64,000 nucleotides of DNA from MTP4 sp9310u (GTDB lineage Archaea > Halobacteriota > Methanosarcinia > Methanosarcinales > Methanosarcinaceae): contig DAOUSW010000005.1 in assembly GCA_030627005.1 (NCBI GenBank), positions 1 to 64,000 of the forward strand, written 5' to 3'. Positions within the stretch are counted from its first letter, which is position 1; each line of letters starts with the position of its first letter. This document shows positions 8,980-17,796 of the stretch, in pieces. A program made the translations under genes and the position numbers. The notes beneath the pieces were generated by a model. It was not told the origin of the DNA. It saw nothing but the letters and a program-made list of their open reading frames with translations, and did no database searches.

Positions 8980-9711
8980 TTATTCTCTATCGTCTATTTT
9001 TTCGATTTTGCCACTGCCCGAAACCTGGGTGTTGAATTTTTCCGGGTCTCCCCAGTAGAACACACTCCCGCTCCCGGCGATCTCAACGTCCAGCTCCCTG
9101 TCCGTGTAAACCTTTGCATCTCCAGACCCGTATATTCTGACTCTGGTCACTTCAGTCCTGAGCCCGAGGGCGTCCACGTTTCCCGAACCGTCGATTTCGA
9201 TCTCGTGTGTGGCGGCATCGCCTTCAAGGAGGAAGTCTCCTGAACCGGAAACCTGGCTCCCCAGGGAACTTGCGTTTACTTCCATTTCTATATCTCCGGA
9301 ACCTATGATTGCAAGTTCCAGGTTTTCGGAATCTATCGGCGTAGTTCCTGTTATATCCCCCGAACCGCTGAGGGAAAGGCTCCGGACTTCGTCCATCCCT
9401 GCATAGACCTTTATGGGCTCCAGGGGTCGAATGCACTTTTCTGCCCTGATTACCAGGACCCCGTTTTCCACGCTGGTTTCCAGAAGGGGAAGGAGGTTGT
9501 CTTCGGCTTCGATCACAAGGCTGCTCCCACCGCCCTGTTCTACGAAAATGTCTCCTGGTATTTGGGAATCCACGCTGTGATAAGGTTCAACGTTTCGGTT
9601 TTCCTCTTTCACGTTTCCTGATCCCGGTTCGCATTCATAAGCCGCACACCCGCTTCCAGCCAGCACTGCGGCAAGTAACACAATTCCCAGAAGAAGGAAA
9701 GAGACACTCAC
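8980..9711 (-). CDS. GIN-domain (DUF2807-type) lipoprotein
   Basis: A 243-residue protein with a signal peptide and a lipobox-like LAGSGC, so probably lipid-anchored outside the membrane. The mature part is a repetitive beta-helix of the GIN/auto-transporter adhesin head type, with recurring GSGD/GSGN/GSGS turns about every 20 residues (LSGSGDITG, IIGSGDIEM, VSGSGDFLL, IDGSGNVDA, IYGSGDAKV). The start is a GTG at 9711; the nearest AGGAG lies 15 bases upstream, so the exact start is uncertain. GIN proteins often occur near LiaF/PspC-type envelope-stress membrane proteins; the next gene fits this loosely. Confidence 0.7.
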   Translation of the reverse strand: MSVSFLLLGIVLLAAVLAGSGCAAYECEPGSGNVKEENRNVEPYHSVDSQIPGDIFVEQGGGSSLVIEAEDNLLPLLETSVENGVLVIRAEKCIRPLEPIKVYAGMDEVRSLSLSGSGDITGTTPIDSENLELAIIGSGDIEMEVNASSLGSQVSGSGDFLLEGDAATHEIEIDGSGNVDALGLRTEVTRVRIYGSGDAKVYTDRELDVEIAGSGSVFYWGDPEKFNTQVSGSGKIEKIDDRE

Positions 9712-10045
9712 AGGCTTTTTTCCGTTCTCCTATGCAACCGGTATTTCTTTCTTTTCTGCCTTTACTTCCTTTTCAAGCATCTTTTCCAGCCCCATTTCTT
9801 TTCCACTCACAGTTTTGTCTCTTTTGATATCGGTCTCTTTTAGTAATCCCTTTCAATGATCCCTTTCAATGATCCCTTTCAATGATCCCTTTCAATGCCC
9901 CGGATTTCCGGATATTGGAGTTTCGGGGCATGGTAGAGGAGAACACAGTCATAGCACTGTTTACTTTGAATTTTTTTCTCTATACCTTATTTGACTTTTG
10001 AGCTTTAAATAGCAGGGTACGAAAGGATACCGCAACTCCGAATTT
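9712..10045. other. Intergenic region with 13-bp repeats
   Basis: Holds four exact copies of ATCCCTTTCAATG at 9846-9897. No gene is seen in the remaining sequence. Confidence 0.6.
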
Positions 10046-10495
10046 TCAACTGAATAAGAGTGCGTAGAATACCAGCCCCAGAAGAGACATGCCAAAGCCT
10101 ACCTGAACCAGGATTTTCCCCCGCTCGGCAGCCTCCCGGTTTGCTTTCACGGTTCCGTAACAAAACTGTCCCAGACCTGCTCCCGCAGGAAAGATTAAAG
10201 GCCAGAAGTAAGCCCAGCTTTCCCAGTTTCCTGTTCTGAACTGGTAGAGCAGGATCAAGCCCAGCATGGTCGGGATTCCGCTTATGGCGGCAATGACCTC
10301 CCCCATTCCTCCTTCCATTTCCAGGGCTGAGGCAAAGAGGAACATCCCGGTTGCAACAAGATAGAAGGGAAGGGCAAGGTTCCCCAGATTGATTCGCATA
10401 CGAATGATTAGTATGAACCCTGCCGCAATAAACAGCATAATCACGAGGGCTATTATCATGCTGTGGTCTTTTCTTTTCTTCTGATCCTTTTCCAT
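10046..10495 (-). CDS. Multi-helix membrane protein
   Basis: A 149-residue protein with a basic N-terminus (MEKDQKKRKDH) and about four hydrophobic helices. The segment AYFWPLIFPAGAGLGQF resembles the WPL-type motif of LiaF/DUF5668 membrane regions, but the match is weak. Its position beside a GIN-domain lipoprotein on the same strand supports an envelope role. An alternative GTG start at 10528 would add 11 residues; the internal ATG is closer to GGGGTT and gives a more typical N-terminus. Confidence 0.5.
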   Translation of the reverse strand: MEKDQKKRKDHSMIIALVIMLFIAAGFILIIRMRINLGNLALPFYLVATGMFLFASALEMEGGMGEVIAAISGIPTMLGLILLYQFRTGNWESWAYFWPLIFPAGAGLGQFCYGTVKANREAAERGKILVQVGFGMSLLGLVFYALLFS

Positions 10496-10528
10496 GGAAC
10501 CCCGGGTCGAAGTCGCTGGTTCTTGCAC

Positions 10529-11018
10529 GATTATTTCTGTTATTATTTATGTCCTATTGGTTATGATTTTATAGTCTGCCAATTTTTTTATTCTCAGGAA
10601 AGGGAGGCAATTTTCCCTACCCGAAGGGATAATAACAATTTCCGGGATAATCAGGTATAAGGAAAGCCAAGTACAAAGAATGCCGAATATAATGACAGCT
10701 GAATATATAGTCAAGGCCCTAAATTCCTTCACCAATCTCAAGTGAAAGTTTAACCACAGAAAGCCCGGAAAACACGGAATAAAGGAAATAGGGGCACAAT
10801 CCTTCCGTGCTTTCCGTGTCTTCCGTGGTTATAATGTAAGTGTAAATATTTGCGTTCGGGACTATAATTACAGCTGAATCTGAAGGAGAATGGGAGGAAA
10901 ATCATCTATATACAATGCTGAATATAATTCATGTTGGATACTATTAAGCTGAACATAAGGAATTCATATAATGTAAGCTGAATATTATTTGAAATAACAA
11001 GATCATGGGGGTCATTGA
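10529..11018. other. Intergenic region containing a MITE-like element
   Basis: Besides the 161-bp element at 10706-10866, the segment 10867-11000 contains several scattered GCTGAATATA-like words, the same word that forms the tandem repeat after msrB. No gene is seen. Confidence 0.5.
10706..10866 (+). mobile_element. 161-bp MITE-like repeat, copy A
   Basis: One of four copies in the window of a 160-161-bp element that begins TATAGTC and ends GACTATA. Inside, CCACAGAAAGC..GGAAAACACGG and CCGTGCTTTCCGTG..CCGTGG form long inverted arms, so the transcript or single strand would fold into a large hairpin. It has no open frame. Orientation is arbitrarily called plus for this copy. Confidence 0.85.
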
Positions 11019-11450
11019 GTGTTACAGGAAACAACCGAAAAATCGGACGATGAGTGGAAGAAAGTTCTCACTCCCGAGCAGTATTACGTCTTGAGGAAAA
11101 AGGGTACTGAAAGGCCCTTTACCGGAAAGCTGTACTATAACAAGAATAAAGGGGTTTACACCTGTTCCGCATGCGGCCAGGAGCTTTTTTCCTCTGATAC
11201 CAAGTTCGAGTCCGGGACTGGCTGGCCAAGTTTCCTGGACGTTATTTCCAGCGACCGGGTCCGGCTCCTGGAAGATAATAGCTCTTTCATGCACAGGGTC
11301 GAGGTTGTTTGTTCCCGCTGTGGGGGGCATCTGGGGCATGTCTTTGACGACGGGCCGAAACCTACAGGGAAACGCTACTGTATAAATTCCGTATCCCTGG
11401 ATTTTAAAGGGGCAGAAGAAGAAAAAGAAGAAAAAAAGGCCGAAAGCTGA
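11019..11450 (+). CDS. msrB: Peptide-methionine (R)-S-oxide reductase MsrB
   Basis: Repairs oxidised methionine (R-sulfoxide) in proteins using thioredoxin-type reductants. The 143-residue protein has the full SelR domain: zinc-binding CSAC (about residues 49-52) and CSRC (about 96-99), the FESGTGWPSF substrate loop, and RYCINSVSL with the catalytic cysteine. The start is GTG at 11019 with GGGGGT about six bases upstream. The last codons and the stop lie in the first unit of an 18-bp tandem repeat. The C-terminal tail is a Glu/Lys run. Confidence 0.95.
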   Translation: MLQETTEKSDDEWKKVLTPEQYYVLRKKGTERPFTGKLYYNKNKGVYTCSACGQELFSSDTKFESGTGWPSFLDVISSDRVRLLEDNSSFMHRVEVVCSRCGGHLGHVFDDGPKPTGKRYCINSVSLDFKGAEEEKEEKKAES

Positions 11451-11531
11451 ATGTGAACTGAAAGCTGAATGTGAACTGAAAGCTGAATGTGAACTGAAAG
11501 CTGAATGTGAACTGAAAGCTGAATGTGAACT
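11442..11531. repeat. Five 18-bp tandem repeats overlapping msrB stop
   Basis: Five exact copies of GAAAGCTGAATGTGAACT. The first unit includes the last sense codons and the TGA of msrB, so the array probably grew from the gene's own 3' end. Confidence 0.92.
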
Positions 11532-11580
11532 GAAAGCGAGAGCTTGAAGTGCAGAACCTGTATGTGGGGCGTGAGTTTAT

Positions 11581-11769
11581 CTGAAAATCGAAAAAACCCA
11601 GGCGGAACTGGCTGGTTTTCTCGTATTTTTTATTCTTTATCTGGTTATTTTCAATCTGTTTTTCCGCTTTAGTGGGGGTGATTCACCTATCTTCGTGCCC
11701 GGGACTCTGCTTTTCTCTCTGCTTGGTTACTGGCTGGGCGGCTACCTGTACGATAGGTACCTGAAATGA
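11581..11769 (+). CDS. Small two-helix membrane protein, CTG start
   Basis: An open frame of 62 residues, LKIEKTQAELAGFLVFFILY and onward, with two hydrophobic helices separated by FFRFSGGDSPIFVPG and a charged end YDRYLK. The residue pattern is clearly that of a real small membrane protein, but the frame has no ATG, GTG or TTG before the first helix; CTG AAA ATC at 11581 is where MKI would be expected. A purine-rich TGGGGCGTGAG lies 4-14 bases upstream. Function unknown. Confidence 0.5.
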   Translation: MKIEKTQAELAGFLVFFILYLVIFNLFFRFSGGDSPIFVPGTLLFSLLGYWLGGYLYDRYLK

Positions 11770-11917
11770 CTTTTGATAAGAGTTCCCGGTACTTCGGAGA
11801 GCTTCCGGGGGCAGGCAGGTTTTGAAGGCAGGTCTTCTTAACTTTCTATATAGTTCTTCTTTTTAATTTGTATTTTCGCAAATCCTTTATTATAGATTAC
11901 AACAATTTCCGTGGCAG

Positions 11918-12562
11918 ATGTTGAAAGCAATCATTTTTGATGTTGACGGCGTCCTTGTGGATTCCATGCAGTTCCACGCCGACGCCTGGATCGAATCCTT
12001 CTGTGATGTGGGAATTACAATTAAACGGGAGGACATTTACGAGATCGAGGGCTCAAACGGGTGGGGAATTGTCAGGTCCATCTTTAAAAAGGCGGGGAGA
12101 ATTCCCGAACCCCATCACCTGGACGAAATACCTCTGAAAAAGAGGACGATTCTTGATTTCGAGCGGATAAAACCCTTTGAAGGCATTGTTGACGTGCTGC
12201 AGGACCTGAAAAAGCACTTCACTCTTGCCCTGGTCTCAGGCTCCGACCGCAAGATAGTTGAAAAGATGATAGAGCACTTTTTCCCCGGTATATTCGAGGT
12301 TACAGTTGCCGGGATTGATGTCGAGAACGGAAAACCTGCCCCTGACCCTTACCTGAAAGCAGTGGAGATGCTGGGGCTTGAAAAGGAAGAATGCATCGTT
12401 ATCGAAAATGCTCCTCTGGGCGTGGAGGCCGCAAAAGCCGCCGGACTTTACTGTGTGGCTGTTCCCAGTACGCTGGGACCTGAAAAGCTGCAGCACTCTG
12501 ACCTGGTGCTCGAGAATCACCCGGCTCTTTTGAGATACCTGAAAAATCTAACTCCTTCTTAA
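11918..12562 (+). CDS. HAD-superfamily phosphatase, beta-phosphoglucomutase-like
   Basis: A 214-residue HAD hydrolase with all four motifs: DVDGVLVDS near the N-terminus (nucleophile and acid aspartates), SGSDRK in the middle, lysine in GKPAPDPY, and ENAPLGVEAAKAAG with the metal-binding acidic site. The helical cap after motif I is the type found in beta-phosphoglucomutases and sugar or glycolate phosphatases. The substrate cannot be told from sequence. It is convergent with the glycosyltransferase downstream. Confidence 0.88.
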   Translation: MLKAIIFDVDGVLVDSMQFHADAWIESFCDVGITIKREDIYEIEGSNGWGIVRSIFKKAGRIPEPHHLDEIPLKKRTILDFERIKPFEGIVDVLQDLKKHFTLALVSGSDRKIVEKMIEHFFPGIFEVTVAGIDVENGKPAPDPYLKAVEMLGLEKEECIVIENAPLGVEAAKAAGLYCVAVPSTLGPEKLQHSDLVLENHPALLRYLKNLTPS

Positions 12563-12621
12563 ATTATCTCTCCTTGCTTTGCTGGGGCCTGGAAGATAGC
12601 TTTTTCAGGACATTTTTTCCC

Positions 12622-13767
12622 TCATTTTTCAGGGCATTTTTCCCTCACTTCTCTTTCGAGAAGTCTCCTCACTGCTGCCGGGCCGTCCAGCGTTTCGGCA
12701 AGTTCCATTGCTCGCCGGGTCTTTCTGGCATATTGCTCGTCTTCCAGCAGTTCCCGGATGCAGGCAAGGATTGCCTCGGGGCGGGTCAGGTAACTCAGAC
12801 GCTTCCCGCAGCCCATTTCTTCAATCGTGCTGGCGTTATTTTCCTGTTCGTTGTGTTTTTCATCCGGGAAAGATAGGACCGGGAGCCCGAAAGCCAGGCT
12901 CTCCAGAAGGGTCCCGTGTCCTCCTGCAGTGATTACGAGGTCCGAACCTTTATAATAGGGAAAGGGATTTTCCGTGAAGCCTGTCAACTTGACGTTCTCC
13001 GGGATTTCCGGGAACCGGGAGGGATCGATCCCGGGGCCTGTTATGAAGGTATAGTTGATGCTTGGATCCAGTTTTGCGGCTTCGAACACGCTCCGGAATA
13101 TTGCTGCCCGGTAACCGAAAGCCCCGATGGTGGAGAGGACGTTTGGGTGGGGGAGTTTTTTTGCCTCAACTTCCCCGTATTTCCATCGGATCAGGGGGCC
13201 GCTGAAAAAGATCGTGTCATTAATGTCCCTTGAGAGCACAAAGTTTCGCCGGTTGACCGAGTAGGGGAGCGGGTAGTCCGGGACTATGATCCCGTCCACG
13301 CTTCTGAAGATGCGGGCATAAAAGCTTTTTACAAGCTTTCCGGCCAGCCCTACAAAGGGTCCTTTATTCCGGAAAAACTCTGCCATATTGAACTGGTGCC
13401 CGATAAAGTAGACGGGGATTTTCCTGTGTTTTGCTGCAAGGATGCCCAGGTAATACCCGTCGGAAAGTACGACGTCCGGCTCGAGTTCTTTTAGCAATTT
13501 CAAAATTTTCCTTACATCCCCCGGGCTGGAATTTTTGAGGGTTTTTGCAATGGACTTTCTAATGTTCAGGGTGCCTGCCGTTCCCACAAGAGTCAGTTCC
13601 GGAGGGATTTCGCATGCCATGTATCCTGTTTTTTCGACCAGGTCCTTTGAGTAGCCGTATGCCCCGAAGTACACGTCATGCCCTGCGGACAGGAACTCTT
13701 TTCCCAGGGCAAGGCAGCGGCTTGTGTGTCCCAAACCTTCTCCGCACATTAACAGCAAAATTTTCAT
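12622..13767 (-). CDS. GT-B glycosyltransferase, MurG/MJ1255-like
   Basis: A 381-residue glycosyltransferase of the GT-B fold. The N-terminal glycine-rich loop MCGEGLGHTSRCLALG is typical of the MurG-related group. The C-terminal half has the nucleotide-sugar site: ITAGGHGTLLESLAFGLPVL and then PDEKHNEQENNA. It probably transfers a sugar (UDP-sugar donor inferred) in envelope glycan or glycolipid synthesis at the cytoplasmic face. It ends about 60 bp from the convergent HAD phosphatase gene; a link in sugar metabolism is possible but not shown. Confidence 0.82.
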   Translation of the reverse strand: MKILLLMCGEGLGHTSRCLALGKEFLSAGHDVYFGAYGYSKDLVEKTGYMACEIPPELTLVGTAGTLNIRKSIAKTLKNSSPGDVRKILKLLKELEPDVVLSDGYYLGILAAKHRKIPVYFIGHQFNMAEFFRNKGPFVGLAGKLVKSFYARIFRSVDGIIVPDYPLPYSVNRRNFVLSRDINDTIFFSGPLIRWKYGEVEAKKLPHPNVLSTIGAFGYRAAIFRSVFEAAKLDPSINYTFITGPGIDPSRFPEIPENVKLTGFTENPFPYYKGSDLVITAGGHGTLLESLAFGLPVLSFPDEKHNEQENNASTIEEMGCGKRLSYLTRPEAILACIRELLEDEQYARKTRRAMELAETLDGPAAVRRLLEREVREKCPEK

Positions 13768-14154
13768 TCGATTTAGCTCCTTCTCTTCTCCAACCCATGG
13801 CTTCTCTCTGCTTTAATTCTTTCTTACTGATTCGTTGTTTAAAAATATCTATTTGGGGGGGTTTCGATTAAAACCCGTGGAATTTATCGGCCTCATTATT
13901 CTGAGATGTGGAATTGGGTAAAATATGGTGGGGTTGGAAAATTGAATTGAAGACTAAATCGAAGTAAAAGTAGAGGTGAAATCGAAGTAAAAGTAGGGGT
14001 GAAATTGGAAATGGAATTGAAGGTTAAATTTGTGTAAAATCAGGGTCGGAATCAAAATAAAAATGAGCTGAAGTTGGAATCGAAGTAAAATTAGAGTGGG
14101 GTGAAATGAGATGAAATTGGAATCGAAAAAAAAGAAAAAAAGAGAACTTGAGGC
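13768..14154. other. Intergenic region with degenerate repeats
   Basis: No gene is seen. Positions about 13940-14120 consist of degenerate purine-rich repeats around GAAGTAAAAGTAG and GAATCGAAGTAAAA. This is the region just downstream of mtaB. Confidence 0.6.
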
Positions 14155-15540
14155 TTAGAAGCCGTAGTTCTCAGGCAGGAATACTTTGACTTCGCTCTGG
14201 TACTTGGTAAGACAGTCGTCCATGAACTGGTCCATGTCGTCAGGGAGGGCATCGAGGGCTGCTTTTGCGTCCTTGAGTGCGCCTGCTTCGAACCTGGAGA
14301 TTGAGAGCTTGCCTGCGACTCCCTCTTCGACAATGTTGCAGCATTCGATTGCTGCGTTCTTTGCCCTGAGGTAAATGTTGTCGCCGTCCTTGACGATTGC
14401 TTCTCCGACCTTGTATGCGTTGTCGTATGCAAGCACATAGCCCTGGGGGTCTCTGTACCTGTCAGAGAGCATGAACATGTCCCTGAGGACCTTTTCGTTT
14501 CCTGTCTCGAGTGCGGTGTTCATGAGGGCACAGTCGTATGCAAGGGATTCTCCCCTGCACTGGACACTTGTACCGCCGAATTCGCCGTGGTACTCAACGG
14601 ATTCGTTGGACCAGACGTCACAGCACTGCATGATGAGGTTACCCATAACATCGGAGTGGGCGCAGGTGGAGGTCTTACCTTCCTGGGTCATCGGCATGCC
14701 GGTGATGGCTTTGATGATGACGTTTTCGTAGCCACAGTCCTTTCCGGGGCCAAGTGCGCCGTTTTCGTATGCTGCAAGGGACCTTGGTGCGGAAATTGCC
14801 CTTGCGATGATTGCGAGGGTGTGGGCGAGGTTCTTGTCGAGCAGTCCGCCTGCAATGAACATCGCGGTGTTTGCCTGGGCACAGTCGGTGTCCCCTGCTG
14901 CAATGGTGCCGGTTTTCTTTGCAACTGCTGCGATGTCGGACCAGATCATGTCCATGTCAAGGGTGCCGAGACAGCCGATACCGTAAAGCATACCTGCGAT
15001 GTCGTTCCTGAGGATTGCGTAGTCGAAAACTTCCTTACCACCCATACTTTCCACGGAAAGCAGGTCAGCGCCGTTTTCTGCGCATTTCTCGAAAGCTTCC
15101 ATAAATACGGAGTACTTGTCTCCTCTGAGCTGGAGGAAGTCCCTGTTTTCACGGATGTCACCGATGGTGTGGCGCAGTGCGCACTTGATGCCGTATTCAT
15201 CATGGTACTCTTCCATGATGGTCTTCTGGGCGTGTGCGACTTCTGCTCCCCATTCGGGGTTGTTGGACATCTGCTGGACGTGTTCGGTTTCGAGGATAAC
15301 TGCGGGGAAACCTACCTGGACCATTCTCTGCATGATGTCGGTGGTGATCCTCTCGTATTCATTTACGAGTTTTTCCTTGGATGCACCGGCTTCAGGTCTG
15401 GGGGCGTAGTTAACTTCAGGAATTGTGTAGCCAGCACCGATCTCGAGGCCGAGACCTGCTTTTACGGGGTGCTTGGTTTTTCCGAAGCTCATCTCATCTG
15501 CGCTTTCGTATGCCATTGAAGTGTATCTGTTTGCTACCAT
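14155..15540 (-). CDS. mtaB: Methanol:corrinoid methyltransferase MtaB
   Basis: Zinc enzyme that cleaves methanol and methylates the Co(I) corrinoid on MtaC, the first step of methanogenesis from methanol; MtaA then moves the methyl to coenzyme M. The protein has 461 residues, the length known for Methanosarcina MtaB. The zinc ligands of the characterised enzyme fall in place: Glu164 in LSVESMGG, Cys220 in GDTDCAQAN and Cys269 in GKDCGYEN. It lies 14 bp downstream of mtaC on the same strand with GAGGCGAGAT before the ATG, so the two form one operon. Confidence 0.98.
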   Translation of the reverse strand: MVANRYTSMAYESADEMSFGKTKHPVKAGLGLEIGAGYTIPEVNYAPRPEAGASKEKLVNEYERITTDIMQRMVQVGFPAVILETEHVQQMSNNPEWGAEVAHAQKTIMEEYHDEYGIKCALRHTIGDIRENRDFLQLRGDKYSVFMEAFEKCAENGADLLSVESMGGKEVFDYAILRNDIAGMLYGIGCLGTLDMDMIWSDIAAVAKKTGTIAAGDTDCAQANTAMFIAGGLLDKNLAHTLAIIARAISAPRSLAAYENGALGPGKDCGYENVIIKAITGMPMTQEGKTSTCAHSDVMGNLIMQCCDVWSNESVEYHGEFGGTSVQCRGESLAYDCALMNTALETGNEKVLRDMFMLSDRYRDPQGYVLAYDNAYKVGEAIVKDGDNIYLRAKNAAIECCNIVEEGVAGKLSISRFEAGALKDAKAALDALPDDMDQFMDDCLTKYQSEVKVFLPENYGF

Positions 15541-15554
15541 CTATCTCGCCTCGA

Positions 15555-16328
15555 TTAGTGCTTGTGGAATGCTTCTCTTAATGCTGCAATGTTGGAACCT
15601 GCAATGATTGCATCAGCGATCTTGGGTGCATCTGCGGCTTCTTCTCCGTAAACACCGAGTTCATACTGTGCAACGAAATCCTGGTTCACTGCACCGCCGC
15701 CACATGCGAATGGGACATTGAGGCCTTTCTCGACCAGCTTGTCGTTGACTTCCTTGAAGGCGTACATGGTGGTGGTCATGAGTGCGGTTCCGGTGACCAT
15801 GATAGGCTTGTTCTCTTCGACTGCTGCGACGACTTCGTCAACAGGGCAGTCTCTTCCGAGGTCAACAACGTCAAAACCGTTTGCCCTGAGGAGAGCGGTT
15901 ACGATGTTCTTCCCGATGTCGTGAACGTCACCTTCTGCTACGTGGCAGACAACGGTTCCCTTGGTTTCAGGGGCAGTGTCGGAGTTTTCCTTGCAGAATT
16001 CGATTCCATCGAGCATTGCGTCGGCAGACATCATAACGTTGGGGAGGAAGATGACACCGTCGTCGTAGAGCTTGGTGACAACAGCCATTCCGACCATAAG
16101 TGCATCGTCAATAAGGGTAATTGCTTCCTTGCCTGCATCGATTGCTGCCTGGAGTCCCTCTACGACATCGTCTTCTTCACCCTCGAAGATGGCTTTTGCG
16201 ATTGGGTAGATGAGTTCGTCTTTCGGATAGAGTTCTTCTGCGGCTTCTTCAGGAGTCATTTCCTTTTCCAGAGCCACATTGTATCTGGTTAAGACTTTTT
16301 TCAAGCTTTCTTCTGTAAAGTCCAGCAT
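15555..16328 (-). CDS. mtaC: Methanol corrinoid protein MtaC
   Basis: Carrier of the cobamide that accepts the methyl group from methanol. The 257-residue protein has an N-terminal helical cap domain and a C-terminal Rossmann B12-binding domain; EGDVHDIGKNIV holds the lower-ligand His136, and the GTALMTTTM and CGGGAVN loops line the corrinoid. Start: the ATG at 16328 gives MLDFTEESLKKV as in known MtaC proteins and is preceded by GGAGGTTAAAAAT; an upstream ATG at 16343 would lie upstream of that Shine-Dalgarno site. Two Msr regulators lie upstream and divergent. Confidence 0.98.
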   Translation of the reverse strand: MLDFTEESLKKVLTRYNVALEKEMTPEEAAEELYPKDELIYPIAKAIFEGEEDDVVEGLQAAIDAGKEAITLIDDALMVGMAVVTKLYDDGVIFLPNVMMSADAMLDGIEFCKENSDTAPETKGTVVCHVAEGDVHDIGKNIVTALLRANGFDVVDLGRDCPVDEVVAAVEENKPIMVTGTALMTTTMYAFKEVNDKLVEKGLNVPFACGGGAVNQDFVAQYELGVYGEEAADAPKIADAIIAGSNIAALREAFHKH

Positions 16329-16915
16329 ATTTTTAACCTCCATTCTGATTCAGCAAAAAAAGGTCCCGTTATCGCAGCCGTAAATGGGGTGTGCGGATCC
16401 CATCGGGCACCGGGTATTTCCGTTAAGCTGTAGAGGCATCTGTGCCTTTCTGTGGTGCGTACTCCCGGAAAGCCCACAGAGACTTCTGTTAAAAACAGGT
16501 GTATTTTAGGACTTCCTGCTGTACATACCCGTGAAAGACCTTTCCTCCACTTGATGCTCCGGATTTTTTCCTTTTTTTGAACCTTCCATGCCCATCTCCG
16601 GACATGTAACGCACAGCATAACGTGGCATCATCAAATATACCATAAACGACGGGAATTTTTTCCGGGTTTTGACGGGGATACATGGGCTGAAAAATTTTG
16701 AACCGGGTATGTGACTTATGGGGGTATTATATTCAGGGGGCACCGCTCCGGATCGCCATACTCAAAAATTCAGGGGGGACTTTTTAACTCTCTGTGGGAA
16801 GACCTTTGTATTGTGTGGGGAGGGGGCACTCATAAAATATATTTTGTATCTCGGCATGTGCAGATGTAAGCCTGAAGGGGTGTGCAGATATGGGTGCAGA
16901 CTGGAATATGCAGAT
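16329..16915 (-). promoter_or_regulatory. Long leader/promoter region of mtaCB
   Basis: mtaCB operons of Methanosarcina have long untranslated leaders, and no convincing gene lies here. On the minus strand a TATA-like AAAATATATTTT occurs at about 16833-16848, which would give a leader of nearly 500 nt. Several short inverted repeats (for example GGGCTTTCCGGG-like and AACAG/CTGTT words around 16460-16500) suggest structure. The promoter assignment is inference. Confidence 0.4.
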
Positions 16916-17075
16916 TATAGTCAAGGACCCAAAGGCCTTCAGCAATCTCAAGCGAAAGTTTAACCACAGAAAGCACTGAAAACATGGAATAAAGGAAAAA
17001 GGGCACAATCCTTTCGTGCTTTCCGTGTCTTACGTGCTTATAATTTAAGTGTAAATATTTACGTTCGGGACTATA
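16916..17075 (+). mobile_element. 160-bp MITE-like repeat, copy B
   Basis: Same element as at 10706, same orientation, with TATAGTC and GACTATA ends and the long internal inverted arms (CCACAGAAAGC..CTTTCCGTG). This copy is the most diverged (for example CTTACGTGCTTATAATTTAAG). It lies between mtaC and the msr genes. Confidence 0.85.
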
Positions 17076-17796
17076 GAATATATAATCTCTAAGTCTGCAA
17101 ATTATAATCTCTAAGTCTGCAACATTAGTGACACTTGATTACATTTTGTATTATCTGGGAATGCTTGGTAACACCTGGTGAAAATTAGTATAAACTGGGA
17201 AAACCTGGTGAAAATTCTAAATTCTTCCGGGCAGTCATAAATGGGTGCATATATGACAAAAAATAAATAGGGAGAAGATAGATATAAGGCGTGGTGAGAG
17301 CGGGTCTGAAATGATTTTTACTAATACTAAAGGGTCTCTGTGCCTGTTTCAGGGGATAAGTCTGTTCTGTGATATTGTTTGAATAAAAAATTTTAGAACA
17401 GCTACCTTAAAAATTTTAAAGTCTCAGTTTTCATTAACCGGTTTGCTGAAATAAACTCGATTGAAAATTTTGATCTCCCTGTTTAGATTTTCTCATACTC
17501 ATTATGTACTAATTGATTCTGTTCACGTTGTTCTATTCGTATTTCTATGGCTCTTGTTGCTGTTCTTTTCTTGTGTCCCCCTGATTTTTCTCCCTCTTTA
17601 TTTCTTATTTTTTCCAGGGAGTTTGCGTCTTAAATTATCCATCCATATTTTTTTATATAAATGAGATGTGGATAATTCCTGTCTGTGATAAATTCCTACA
17701 CTCCCCGCTTTTAGTCATATATATTAGGGGAGGCATCCGAATTTTTTGTTTGCCTTCGGGAGGACCCTAAATCCCGCGTAGTAAGGCACGCAGATA
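17076..17796. other. AT-rich region upstream of msr regulators
   Basis: A direct repeat of TATAATCTCTAAGTCTGCAA occurs twice at about 17083-17120, and ACCTGGTGAAAATT occurs twice near 17176-17220. The rest is very AT-rich and likely holds the promoter for the regulators. An open frame at 17461-17664 looks like translated noise. Confidence 0.45.

Noticed and set aside
14587..15519. 310-residue ORF opposite mtaB
   Set aside because: Antisense shadow of a highly expressed, codon-biased gene; no domain and Cys/Val/Gly-rich translation.
16301..16743. Leader ORFs upstream of mtaC
   Set aside because: Overlapping short frames without start signals in a region expected to be an untranslated leader.
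17461..17664. 67-residue hydrophobic ORF upstream of the msr regulators
   Set aside because: Very AT-rich T-run translation with no ribosome-binding site; likely noise in a promoter region.
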